64,000 bases of DNA from Cymodocea nodosa. Taxonomy: Eukaryota > Streptophyta > Magnoliopsida > Alismatales > Cymodoceaceae. The stretch covers positions 746,501 to 810,500 of the forward strand of contig CM072347.1 of NCBI GenBank assembly GCA_036874045.1, read 5' to 3'. Shown here piece after piece: positions 1-11,626 of the stretch (positions within the stretch are counted from its first letter, which is position 1; each line of letters opens with the position of its first letter). Both the position numbers and the translations under genes were made by a program. The notes under the pieces were generated by a model. It saw nothing but the letters and a program-made list of their open reading frames with translations, was not told where the DNA came from and made no database searches.

Positions 1-3000
1 TTGTATTGGGAAGCAATTTGTGCCACCTATGATGGATGCTATTCTTGGTGACTATGCTCGGAATGTCCCTGATGCACGAGAGTCTGAAGTCTTGTCACTT
101 TTTGCAACTATCATTAACAAGTATGTTTTAACATCATGTCTACCATAGAACTTAAGACAGGCTCTAACCGGGCACTCAGGCATGTTAAGGGCATACCTTG
201 CCTGGTCTAATTGGTTTCTTCTAGCTAAATGGATTTTTATCATATCTGTTTGGTTCGATGTGTGTATGTGTGTTAATTGTTAGGGTTTCCATAAGTTTTT
301 CCTTGCAACATATAATACTTTTTGAAATATATAGTTACGCATATTACAGAAATATACATTTTAGTATTATTATACTTTATATTTTGAATTTATCCTGGGC
401 TTATTTATGTATTTGAATGTTATTTTGGAAATACTAGAGTTAAAAGTATGGCAGTTTTTAGATGGCTAGTGCCTAGGCTTCCAAGGATCCCTGGTTTACT
501 ACCTGGGTGCCTTGCGATTTTATAAACTTGATGTCTACATACATTTTTAAAAAAATTTAGGTTAATACTCAATATTTTCCTATTTTCTCATATTATGTTT
601 GCTTTTATCACGTGGTTACTTGCATTCTTAAAAAATTGTCTGCAGTTATGTAGATGGTTTACCACTGTGTGTTGTCAGAACTCAGAAGCTGATATGCATT
701 AAAAATTGAATATTGAAATTGGCTGTAGATCCTAGGAAGTAATTAATTCGTTCTGTAGGGTAGCTTTACTTGCATTTGGTAGACAATCAGGGGTTTGCCT
801 CCCCATAGCAATTATGACGTGAAGTCATACCTTGCTTTTGTGAACATGCTCGGCAATGTTATTTGCTTTTAGGACTGTACATGGTGTGGCAAAATGTTTC
901 CATGTTAGGATCTACATTTGTTGCTCTTGAAACAACTGCATTTTAATGACATGAGCTGTGCAATACCGTCTTGGCATTTTCCATGGAAATATCTTACCAC
1001 AAAAAGCTAATTATGTCTCTATGAGCACGTCCAAGCTCATTTTTTCTTGACTTAGTAAACATTGTATTTGACATAGGGGTCACAATATATAAACATATAA
1101 TCAGATCATTTGATTCGATTATTTAATTTTAAATTTTTTGATTCATATGTATTCAAAATGAAAATGCTTTGGCTGCTCAAAATGAAAAAAATAATTTGGA
1201 CACGCAGGTTTTAAAATTTGTAACTTTTCATATCTTAATATTTTTCTGGCTCTTGTTTTATTGTTTAGTGGCTGAAATATTAACCTGAATATTATGATTT
1301 TTATTATTTAGAATCAAAAGCTTTTCATTGGTATTGTCAACCTATTGCAGTGACCACTAGTATATAAAGCTTGTATTTTGCAAGATGCTTGTTGGTAGTA
1401 GAAATTTGCATGTAGCATTATTTAATTACCATTAGCTGCATTCTATTCTAACCTTTACTTTCAACTGCATTATTTTCTAATCATATTTGTGTACCTTTTA
1501 AGGTACAAGGCTATTATGATGGAAGATGTTCACCGTATTTTTGAAGCTGTTTTTGAGTGTACGCTAGAGGTATAAATCATTTGAAGTTGCATGCTTCATT
1601 TGCATATTTGGTTATTTAAAATCACTCTTTTTACAGATGATTACTAAGAATTTTGAAGACTATCCAGAACATCGCCTGAAATTTTTCTCACTGCTGCGTG
1701 CTATTGCTACACATTGTTTTCCCTCTTTAATTCAATTGTCAAATCAGGTTACTTCCAAAGTTTTGGATTAGAGACGGTTATTCCTTTGGAAAGTAGAAAC
1801 TTTCAAGGTCACAATTTACATTTCCCTTTTCTTTTCATATTTGAAACAGCAACTGCGACTTGTAATGGATTCTATCAATTGGGCCTTCAGACACACTGAA
1901 AGGAATATAGCTGAAACTGGTCTTAATCTGTTATTGGAAATGCTGAAGAAGTTTCAGGTTCGTTATATACTTATTAATGATTTTTTATTTTCGTATCTCC
2001 ACTAATTTTCTTACCAACTGTTTATCTGCAGTTCTCTGAATTTTGTAACCAGTTCTACAAAACTTACTTTCTAACAATTGAGCAAGAGATATTTGCTGTT
2101 CTGACTGATACATTTCACAAGCCTGGATTTAAGTTGCATGTTCTGGTCCTTCAGCACTTGTTCTGCCTGGTAGGCTCATAAAGTACCTCACATTGATGAA
2201 CTGATCCACGTTTTGAGTTGGTAGCCATGTCTTTTTAAGTAATCTAGTAAAACTAAATATTGCAGCCATATTTAATTTGTATTGGTTATCTCAATTCTTA
2301 TCACAGGTAGATAGCAGTTCCTTGACGGAGCCTTTGTGGGATGCCTCAACCATTCAATATGCATACCCAAGTAATTCAACATTCATACGTGAGTACACTA
2401 TCAAGCTTTTAGGGTCATCATTTCCAAACATGACAACAACAGAGGTATTATTTGAACTTATTATCCTTATGAAACTTTTGTTATTCTTTCGTGGACCTCA
2501 TTGACCAACGATGTTTAGGTGACTCAATTTGTCAATGGGGTATTTGAGTCAAAGAATGATCTACCAACATTTAAGGAGCATATCCGTGACTTTCTAGTCC
2601 AGTCCAAGGAGTTTTCTGCTCAGGTAAAAGATCATAACTTATCGACTGCCTGCTGATTTTTCTTCCAGCTCCCCTGAAGCAACTTTTTTTGTTTGTTATT
2701 TCGTTTTTCTTTTCATTAATCGGTATTGTTGGCATTGTGGAGCTTTTCATTAATCTTTTGTTATCGATTTCCTGCTGATCTTCCTTCTAGTACTCCAGAA
2801 GTAATATGTTTTTGGTTTGCTAGTCATGATTGTTGGTGTCAAGATTCATCTGAATGGTTTGGTCTTGAAGTAATTATTGAGCTTTAAAATGTTAAAAATG
2901 AATTGTTAGTGGGGATATCCATTCTTTTTAACGCCAAATTCTGTGCAAAATGAGAGTTGTGCATTCCACTTGGGAATTTTTGTGTGCATCAATTTGCTAA

Positions 3001-3231
3001 GTTGGGAGATCAGATATTTTTTCCTGTTCTCTTTTGATTTTGTAATTACTTTTATGTGAGTTTAAGTTTAGTGAACGTGTCCATTTTGATTATCACTGTA
3101 TCTTGCAGGACAACAAAGACCTCTACGCTGAAGAGACGGCTGCCAAAGAAGAAAAGGAAAGGCAACGGATGCTTTCCATTCCAGGACTTGTTGCTCCCAG
3201 TGAGCTACAGGATGAGATGGTGGATTCATGA
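1..3231 (+). CDS. XPO1: Exportin-1 (CRM1/XPO1), C-terminal part, 5' end outside window
   Basis: Nuclear export receptor that carries leucine-rich NES cargoes through nuclear pores together with Ran-GTP. Only the last eight exons are present: <1-120, 1503-1569, 1637-1747, 1850-1957, 2032-2169, 2307-2444, 2519-2623 and 3109-3231. All join in phase across GT-AG introns. The translation runs continuously through family signatures: [95 protein letters not shown] and the acidic C-terminal end LQDEMVDS followed by TGA. This is the HEAT-repeat C-terminus plus the C-terminal helix and acidic tail. The intron at 121-1502 holds a dispersed repeat (320-535). The family assignment is very strong; which paralog (A or B) cannot be told. 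Confidence 0.97.
320..535 (+). repeat. Dispersed CTAGGC-ended repeat, copy A
   Basis: In the first visible XPO1 intron. Contains ttagtattattatactttat, gggcttatttatgtatttga and atgttattttggaaata, followed by gctagtgcctaggcttcc. The same order of blocks occurs at 32220-32480 and, reversed, at 20130-20520. Confidence 0.55.
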
Positions 3232-5401
3232 CAGTTGCTAATTCTACTTTGTTCAGCTCACAATTCTGACAGTCCTCGCAATGATCGGCTGAGCTCCTTT
3301 CACAGGTGACTACCTGATTTTTTGAAAACATCTTAATTTTCCTTTCATTTGGAGATGGATGAAGAAGAATCTGGTTGGATTCAACCACTGCTTGGATTGC
3401 TGGTGATACTCAGATGTGGGAGATCCTGGCGTCGGTTGAAGTGGCAGTGGCGAGGAATTAGGTTTTGTATAATTGGGTTTGTAGGTTCCGGTGTTCATTA
3501 GGTGCGGTTACCGTTTCCTGGGGAAGATTGGTAGATTCTTCTCATGCTATATAATTATCGGTACCATCCTTACTGCTAAATGGTGCCAAGTTGGTTTATT
3601 TTATTGTATTCCAACTAGGGACTCTTAACAGGTGTTTTCTGATGGGGTTGATCAATTTGTATTTAGGATGAAGAGAATGAATTCATGAAGCATTTTTCTT
3701 GCGTTGCTTATCTCTCTCTCTTTTGATGTAATTGTGTTATTCAAGTGGTATTATGATGTTGAGCCACTCTATTCTTTGACTCGAACCATACCATACAATA
3801 AAGTAGACGTCACTGATTTTAACCTGAGGCTTGTGTATTTTTCATCGATAAATTTTATTATGTCGGTATATTCAATTTTACCACCTTCATTTTGAAAATG
3901 TATCACTACCAACTTGTATTTTGTACTACCGAACTCCTACTCTGGATCAAGCCATTGCATCTCCCTACTTGCACGGAGGTCATCCACCTGATGTTCCAGC
4001 TGTCTTAAAAGAAAATATGGCCTTCTGGTAATGAATGGTCTTATGCATATGTCAAACTAATCTTTATTTGAATCACTATTTACATTTTTTAGCCAGTATT
4101 TATGCGTCATTACTTACTCCTAACTTGGTCTTGAAACCTGTGTTGTTTGTTCTCCATAACTGTAAGCAATGACGGAGAAGAAGAAGAAGAAGATACCATT
4201 TATAAGGATATAATGGTAAACAATAAGCCTCATTGGAATGATTGGAACCTTTCATAAATTCTGTAGAATCTAAACATACAAGTGAAGTTCGTCACCCAAT
4301 GACCTTGAAGTGTCAAGTGGTACAACTTGTTCGTACTCATCGATGCTCTGGAGTTTTTCCATCCATGAAAGTACTATCATCTCAATAAATTAATATGTGT
4401 AACATGAGGCTTGACGTTTTTCAAGATTTTACCCAAAATTATAATTCAAATGAAAATTACCAAATTAGAAATTTCATCATATGGTAAAAAAGTTCTATTA
4501 AATAATGACTACAAATTACAACTTAGAATGAGGACGAAAAACACAGTTTGTGGAATTCAACACTTAGAATGTTGAATTCATGGCATTCTCATAATCTAAG
4601 TTGTAACAAAAGACTTTGGCAATCTCAACATCTAACTCTCTATTTGAAACCGACAACATAAGTGTTCAATTACCATATATGGCAGGACTTCACGTTTCAT
4701 ATGTCAAATTCTACTAGAAACAAGGCTTATTTTTGAAAATACTTTTGGTACGAATTTAATTTTTATATTATATGTTTTTTTAAAATATTCATTGCATCAC
4801 ATTTGTAATTTTAAGTTTTCAAATATACATAAAATAATATTATAATTGAAAAAATATGTAAATTATTTTAAAATTTTCTAAAGATAAATAAAAAAAACTT
4901 TAGTGAACTCAATGGTTAAAATGTGAAGTTTAATCATAATTAGTAACTCTGCACACTTAAGATAGAAGATAGTATAGTTGAATGGTAGAAAATCTTCTCT
5001 TTGAATCTATGGACATAAGTCCAAAGTCATTTAAGTTCAAACATGTAAAGAAATTGGAAAAACCTTTACACACTTAGTTAAATTAAATTTTTCATTTTAA
5101 TCAAACTGGATGATGTGATCACCAGTTTATTAAAAAAATAAAATATAACGGTTGTATAAGTTACGTGATTCTATTTTAAAAGATATATTATAAAAAAATG
5201 CTTGCTTGAAAAGATATTTTGAAAAATATAATATTAAAAAAAAAAAACTCAAAAAAGGCTTTAATTGACCACATCGAAGTGCTTGCTGTTGGTGTCGGCA
5301 ATCAAATCTCTCGATCGGCGTCGCCGCCGGGGTCTGGTCCTTTTCCGGCGGATCGATCTGGGACACGGAACGACAGTAACGTTTGGTGGCATCTGCCGTC
5401 T
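3232..5401. other. 3' UTR of XPO1 and AT-rich intergenic DNA
   Basis: About 2.2 kb between XPO1 and the Ole e 1-like gene. The first 600-700 bases are probably XPO1 3' UTR. An open frame without ATG at 3852-4031 is reported as a finding. The rest (4050-5200) is AT-rich, with no coding pattern, RNA gene or terminal repeat that I can recognise. Confidence 0.6.
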
Positions 5402-8400
5402 ATGGCAAGGTGGTGTTGGTGGTGGAGGATTGCTGCGGTTATTACGTTACTGAACGGTGGTATTGAGGTGGCGGCCTGGACGGGGGAGATCCACGGCAGG
5501 GTCGTCTGCGACGTTTGCGGGGACTCATTAATCGGACCCGAAGATTATGCCCTACAAGGTGCGTATGCCGACCTGGTTCCTTGGTATTCATTCCTCTATT
5601 AGCTCAGGTAATGCGTTTTCCATGTGGTCCTTTGGTGCGTACGAAGACTTTTTTCCTTGCTCCTGGTTTTGGAGTTTTACTTGCCTCTGTTTAGTATCAT
5701 GACATGAACTTCGATTTATTAGTGGTCTTAGGCTTCATCTTCGGTGATTGGTCATGGATGACCATGGAACTCTATAATGACGTTTCTTTTGTCTCTATTT
5801 TGCTTCTGCAAAGAATTTTTTGTATTTTCCTTACAAGACAGAATTCTGTCTAGATATCTGATGGGGTGGCCGATCGGACCACTCTGGTTTGCATGGTTGG
5901 GCGGACTAATTCCCCTCACAAATACAGGGCGGCCAACGTGCTGTCTTCACGCCAACAGGCCACCAAAATCAGCTGATCACTTGGGTCACGTAGGTCGCTC
6001 GCACAACTTGTACTTCCCCATTCTTGTGGTGTGGTTGACTCAATCAAAATGATTGTTCCACTCGTCTCGCTCACCCTATTTGTATGGTAAATTCTCAGCC
6101 ACTTTTAAAGGGATGGGTCGGCGAGGCTTACGTGCAAGTCAACTTTATTATGCCATGTGATATGGAGTTTTGCTTTTACAGTATGATCAGAACGTGGAGT
6201 TGATGTGGTTGCCAATCAGTCTAACGGACATGAATTGTTGCCCACATGCCTGCCACCACAGAGTTATGTGGCCGACTAGGATTTGCTGATTTGCAACTAT
6301 CTTTGCTTGTCACCATCGACTATAAATACTATAGTAAATTTAGAATTATGGAAAATTTTTTCAATCTTAAACTCAGCCTACCTTCATTTAACATTCTCGT
6401 TTGACTTGGGCATCAGAGGAGACCTGATCGTCCCTCATTTGGTCAATCCAGTCTACTATTATGTAAGTTGAGCACCTTAACCAATTCAAGTGCATTCAGC
6501 CAATTGGTCCAACTTAGTGGGAGGCAAATCAGTTGGCACCATTTGTGAGAATCTCACATTTGGTTGAGTGGAGTGCATGCCTCACATGCACTTGCAAGTA
6601 ACCAAAATCATTGAAGATAGTGACATCAACAACATGATTGAGAGAGAGATACTAAGGCAGATGTTTGAGCAGATCTAAGCAGTTGATGGAAAATGTGAAG
6701 CAATTGAAAGATGAATATGCAATTAGCCTCAACCAGATCAAGGAGTTGAGCTTGCCTATTAAGGAAAGCATTCAAAAGGTGTCACCTTCCTTAGTCATGT
6801 ATACCTTGGGGGAAGGCATATCTTGTTGAGGGGGGCCTCCTTCGCTTGTATGAGGGAGAACTTGGGAGATAAAATGGTCAACCAAGGGATGGTAGACCCA
6901 GCTAGCCTAGATAGAGAGAAAACTATAAAGAGGAAAAATGAGGAATTGCATGTTACTAAAAAGAAATACAAGAATATATATAGGGTTTTGGATGTGTGAT
7001 AGATATCCAATTACCCTATTATAATAATAGCCTTATTAAGATACTTAACAATAACTTTTGACAATTATAATAATAAACTCCAATACTCATCAAGCTAGAT
7101 CAAGCTTTGCTTGGTATATAAATCCTCAAATACACTTACACATAAGCTTTTGATGAAAATATCTACTAGCTACTTTGAAGATCAAGTATATGGTATAAAA
7201 ATGACTTCATGCATCACTATATCTCAAATGTAATAGTAGTCTATTTCAGTATATTTTGTTATTTCATGAAAGGTTGAATTATTGACAATAAATTTGGTTT
7301 CTTAATTGTCACAATGCATCTTTGTAAGTATTTTAACAATAAAAAGTCAAACTCTATTAGAAAGGATCTGACCTACATCTTACAAGTAGTTTGGGTTATA
7401 GATCTATACTATGCCTCAACACTAGATCTAGATACCACATTCTATTTCTTGCTTTGCCATGTCACCAATTTGCTTCTAATGTATGTGCAATAATCAGACA
7501 TGGACTTCAATCACCTAAATCTGTTACATATCTTAAGTTGGAAAAGGCTTTGACCCTTGCTAATTGTATCTTCTATGAGTTCTATCCTTGTTACCTCAAC
7601 AACCGTCTTTTAAACTTTCATAACCTATTATTTTAATTCCATTTGTATACTACAATTTAAAATTATTATCCTCAGTTAACTTAGATTTCTCTCTCACCCT
7701 TTTAGTTTCTTATAAACATAATATGTTAATTTTCCTTCTTGTCACCATACTCACTAGTTCCATACTCTTACCAATCAAGGTTCTTTTATTCTAAGTTGAG
7801 GGTTTAATTTTATTGTTTTGGACTAACTTCTTTACTTGCACCCATTCATTAAGGTACAAGAGTCCTTGCTTATTTTTGTCTACATCTGAACATTGATTTA
7901 AAGTTCCTCGTTTAAGAACTTTACTCCTAAGGTGTGCAATGTTTCTTTTTCTTTGTATCTAAGGTTCAAAATAACACATTGTTAAAAGGATTTTGTTCCA
8001 ATGAATTATCCTTAAGAGTTTTTATAGCTAGTTGTCTATCTAACACTAACCCTCGTTCTTTATTCAAACTTGAGACCAGCTGTGTGGGGATTAACCTCCA
8101 CAAGCAAAGTTCTATCATCCATTACATCTCAATAAAAATTTATCATTGGAACTGGGGTAAGTGGCACCGTTGTGCGTTTTCTTTTATATATTTCCAGTTA
8201 ATTTCAAAGTTTATTTGAAAAGGACTCAATTCAACACAATTTAAACAGTTTGCTTTTCCATTTGCTTACACTCCAAAATATTCTAGCAGAACCCAATTCA
8301 CACCATTTTTTCACCTAGGGGTGTTGTATGGGTCCTCTCAGTTTCAAATATGAGAAAATCCTTTCAAGAAATTTTTTTTCCATGGCCAAAATTCAATCCG

Positions 8401-9160
8401 TGTGAAGGTTGGACTTTTATACTTTCAACAAAATTTTACATTGCAAATACTGTCAAACTTGATGTCAAAGAGGACCTCATAAGAACTTGTAATGAATTCA
8501 GATATTCCGCCTCCAAGGATGTCTGCTTTTGGCATAAATATCATAATCAATAGTCCCAACTTTTATATATTTTGTTAAATACAAAAATTATTCAACAAAC
8601 AATTTAATTAATTATTAGATAGACTACTTTGTGTGCATTATCCTTGTTCTTGTTGTTTATGTTCTGACTTCTATCCTTGGTGACCTTGCTATATGATATT
8701 GTGAATTTTAGTTGTTTAAGTTCTCATAATTTTAATCAGTACATAGATTTGTTTGGAGAAACTAAACTTTTTAGTGAGTCATTTATGTATTCTACAAAGA
8801 ATGCAATTCTATTTTTTTCAAGGTTCATGTATCTATTGTTAATGTATCTGAGGTTTGTATACATGCTTCTATGCAGGTGCAGAGGTAGCCATTCTTTGTG
8901 TCACCAAATCCGGTGAAGTTGTTAACTATCAAGCTTTCACAGATTCAAAGGGTCTTTATAGAGTGGCGGAAACAATGCCTGAAAGCAGCCGATGGGATTC
9001 TTGCCTGGCAAGACCGATCAATAGCTTCCATGAACATTGCACAGTCCGTGGGAGCACTCGACCAGCAGTTAAGTTCTCTTACGACCTCCCATCAGGGTAT
9101 TCTCGTACTGTCAGACCTTTCATCTACAAGCCTGGTTCTGTTCCAACTTATTGTGTTTAA
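5402..9160 (+). CDS. Pollen Ole e 1 / extensin-family secreted protein
   Basis: Small secreted cell-wall type protein of the Ole e 1 domain family; the biochemical role of most members is unknown. Two exons, 5402-5558 and 8877-9160, join in phase (split Gly codon) to 146 residues. The N-terminus has a Trp-rich, hydrophobic signal peptide (about residues 1-25, ending near VAAW). The mature part opens with EIHGRVVCDVCGDS and continues through GAEVAILCVTKSGEV, TDSKGLYRV and a C-terminal TYCV. Six family-type cysteines are at 36, 39, 60, 95, 107 and 145, as expected for three disulfides. I chose the ATG at 5402 because it gives a standard signal peptide; an in-frame ATG at 5219 would add a lysine-rich extension encoded by AT-rich DNA and is unlikely. 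The 3.3 kb intron is unusually large and filled with retrotransposon remains. Intact as far as seen. Confidence 0.9.
5860..6790 (+). mobile_element. Degenerate Ty3/gypsy-type LTR element fragment (LTR, PBS, start of gag)
   Basis: Lies in the intron of the Ole e 1-like gene. The segment 5860-6480 has more GC than its surroundings and reads like a plant retrotransposon LTR. At 6534-6555 the sequence TGGCACCATTTGTGAGAATC closely resembles the TGGCGCC...TGTGG junction that follows the LTR in plant Tat/Ogre-like gypsy elements. Downstream (about 6570-6790) are short coding-like stretches (KQLKDEYAISLNQIKELS) that may be gag. The fragment stops where a copia LTR in the opposite orientation begins. 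Class is inferred from the primer-site motif only. Confidence 0.45.
6790..7400 (-). mobile_element. Degenerate copia retrotransposon 3' end (RNase H remnant plus LTR)
   Basis: On the minus strand, about 7310 down to 7150, a decayed reading frame matches the end of copia integrase/RT/RNase H polyproteins: CDN, then VNNSTFHEITKYTEID (canonical ANNPVFHERTKHIEVD), then FIPYT and LVDIFIKSL (canonical TPYVSS..QLADIFTKAL). It is broken by several stops. Following it on the minus strand is an LTR-like stretch (about 7090-6790) with a TATATA promoter-like block near 6970. It abuts a gypsy-like fragment on the other strand, so the intron holds nested LTR elements. Recognised from conserved residue order; exact ends unknown. 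Confidence 0.65.
7400..8870. other. Rest of the Ole e 1-like intron, unclassified
   Basis: AT-rich intronic DNA downstream of the copia remnant. It may contain more upstream copia pol debris on the minus strand (7400-7900), but I could not align recognisable motifs. No gene seen. The splice acceptor is the ag at 8875-8876. Confidence 0.4.
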
Positions 9161-11626
9161 GAGCCGCTCTTGTGATTGGGATCTTAAGATACCTTGAATC
9201 TCTGAGCACAGAGGTTGTCTAATGGAATGAGCCATTACAGACTACAGTCGTGCTTTGCTAAATGTGAATGGTATATGAAATGTAAGTTAATATAAGGCTT
9301 TTGGTAATCCCATCTTAAATGAACATGATTCTCAAAAACGTTTGTTTCGTCTTTAATAATAATATCACACATTTATCATATTATTGCAATTCAGTAACTT
9401 TTTATGGATCACTTTCGTTGCCAACTTCATTCAGTATTATCATCATGGTTCTGTCACACTTGCTGCTGTATTACCCTGCTCGTTTCCTGTTACACCTGTT
9501 GCTGTTGTAATATCAAACATGTCGAGTCAGGGAATTCCTGGTTGGCAAATGATTGGATGTGTCTATGGAATGATCCTCAACAGGTGCCTTCTGTATTCTT
9601 TCATTCACCCATGAATCATGATACAAATAGATAAGAATATTTTCAGAAAACAAAAGCATTGATTGGCATAGAAGAATGGTTTGATGGATCCATGCAGGAA
9701 AAAGGATGAAAATTGTTTGCAAGATTGAGAGAGCAAGCAACATATTGAACCTTCTTTCTTTTGGCACAAGTTGGTTGTGTTCTTCCATACAAGCAATCAA
9801 CATTTTGAATTTTCATATCATTTCTTTTCCAAATTTGGACTCATGTTTTTATATCCCAATATTTTCAAAATTTTTGCAAAAGCTAACTTATTTTTGCTTT
9901 TGCATTTTTAGTTCTGATCAGAACATTTTTAAGCTAGCACATGGAAACAAACAGTCATATAAAAATATACACTTGGTTCAACTTTTAAGATTTTTTATCA
10001 TATTTTCTTGTACTAAATCAAATAATCATTACCTATCACAAATAGGTCGTCTACTAATGTTTTTATGAAAGACAAGCATCCAATGATCTGGTGACTGCTG
10101 GAAAATCAGAAAATCTGAAGATGGCACTTTCCAAGTGATCATGGATATAATGGTTTGTGATATATTATGTTCAACTAGATATTTAAACCCTTTATTTTGA
10201 ATATTGATATTTATGTTGAGAACTTTATTTCAATAAGTATTGTTTATGACATTATTAATAAATAAATAAGTTTAATTAAAAAAAATGGAATAAATAACTT
10301 TTTTGAAAATAAAATTATTATGAAGTAAAAAAATGAAAGTAAATAAAAGGTAAATAACAAATGATTATTAAAATACTTTGATTAAAAAAAAAAATCTAAT
10401 TCTAAACATTCCGTTGGATGCAAATGGTTCTAGAAATTTTAACTTTTTAAACTTTTCATTACGTACACAAATACTTTAATTTTTCTTAAAATTTTAAACT
10501 TTTCATTTTAGATTATTTTAAACTTTCACATTTCTTTTATTTTTGAACTTTCTAACCTACACAAACGGATTCTAAGGAAAATCCCTACCACTGCTGCTCA
10601 TACAACAAGTAGATATCAAATTTGCTGATCCAAGCTTTCTTCCTCTTCTGGGTTCCAAGGTAGAGATGTGGCATTATTGATCTTAGAACAAGGGCGAAAG
10701 CTAGAAAGATGAAATATTTTGAATTCCATTCCTTCTGATCTGAATCATGAATGCTGAAATATCATATCCAAAGTCTTTCTCTCTGCCTAAAAAAAAGAAA
10801 AGAAAAAAAAAAAGCTCACTTCATGTGGTGAAAAACTGCAATCGTCTGCTTCAATACCTCTAGTTTTCGTTAGAATTTGAATTTTCGTAAGTGCAAAAAA
10901 TACCATATTATCAAGAAGTTCTTGGGTAAAAATATTTTTTTATAATAATAATTTTTACGTTTACCGGAAATTAAATTTTAGTAAAAACTACGAGATTTGT
11001 TTCTCTAATTAACAGAGCTATTGTAAAATTTAAACAAACAAAAACATTGTCATTAGAGAAAATGGGAAAAAGAGATTTTACAATTTATCGCGGTGAAAAA
11101 TATTATCGATGCTCATTTTACAATTTAGACACATAAATTTAAAATCTGTTGAATAACAATAAAAATTACGTTGAAAATAAACAGATGTCTCTTTTTCGTA
11201 AATATTTATTTTAGATATAATTTTTATCGTTGATATGTTTAAATTATAAAAAAAATATTTATAGTATTTATAGTCGTAAACGTCTAAAGAAACATTAAAG
11301 TATTAAATTCGATAAAAAAGTAAGTAATTAATCTATCCCTTTAAAAAAATTGATCACAGACGGATACTCTAAAATTAGGATGGTTGAAAATATTATTTGG
11401 TATAATTATAAATATAATACTCTAAAATTAAATTAATTCAAATGAAATAATAATAAAAAGGAAAGCCGAGCGAAAAGAGAGAAGAAATTCAAATGTGATC
11501 TTTTTCCCTCTTCCTTCCCATCCATCCCAGAACGGGATCCCGCACCAAACCCTAGTTCCTCCGAAGATCCCAAGTCTAGGGCTTGGCCTTGGGAGTTCCT
11601 TCGGTCGTTTGTTTGCACGGTGATCG
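9161..11626. other. 3' UTR and AT-rich intergenic DNA with a foldback repeat
   Basis: Between the Ole e 1-like gene and condensin H2. The first few hundred bases are likely 3' UTR. 10150-11450 is very AT-rich and includes the foldback repeat annotated at 11085-11290. The last about 150 bases before 11627 are GC-richer and probably the 5' UTR of the condensin gene. No further gene is seen. Confidence 0.6.
11085..11290. repeat. AT-rich foldback (MITE-like) repeat, copy 1
   Basis: Contains two arms that are roughly reverse complements: the left arm around 11115-11175 (with caataaaaattacg) and the right arm around 11215-11255 (with ataatttttatcgttgatat). The central and right part, including aaatatttattttagat, is shared with 38180-38340 in the same orientation. 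The class is not known; a small non-autonomous DNA element is possible. Confidence 0.4.

Noticed and set aside
5219..5401. Upstream in-frame ATG extension of the Ole e 1-like protein
   Set aside because: It adds a lysine-rich segment from AT-rich DNA before the signal peptide; the ATG at 5402 gives a normal secretory start.
5860..6790. Endogenous pararetrovirus instead of a gypsy fragment
   Set aside because: The LTR-plus-PBS-like junction fits an LTR retrotransposon; no movement-protein, coat or viral RT motif is visible.
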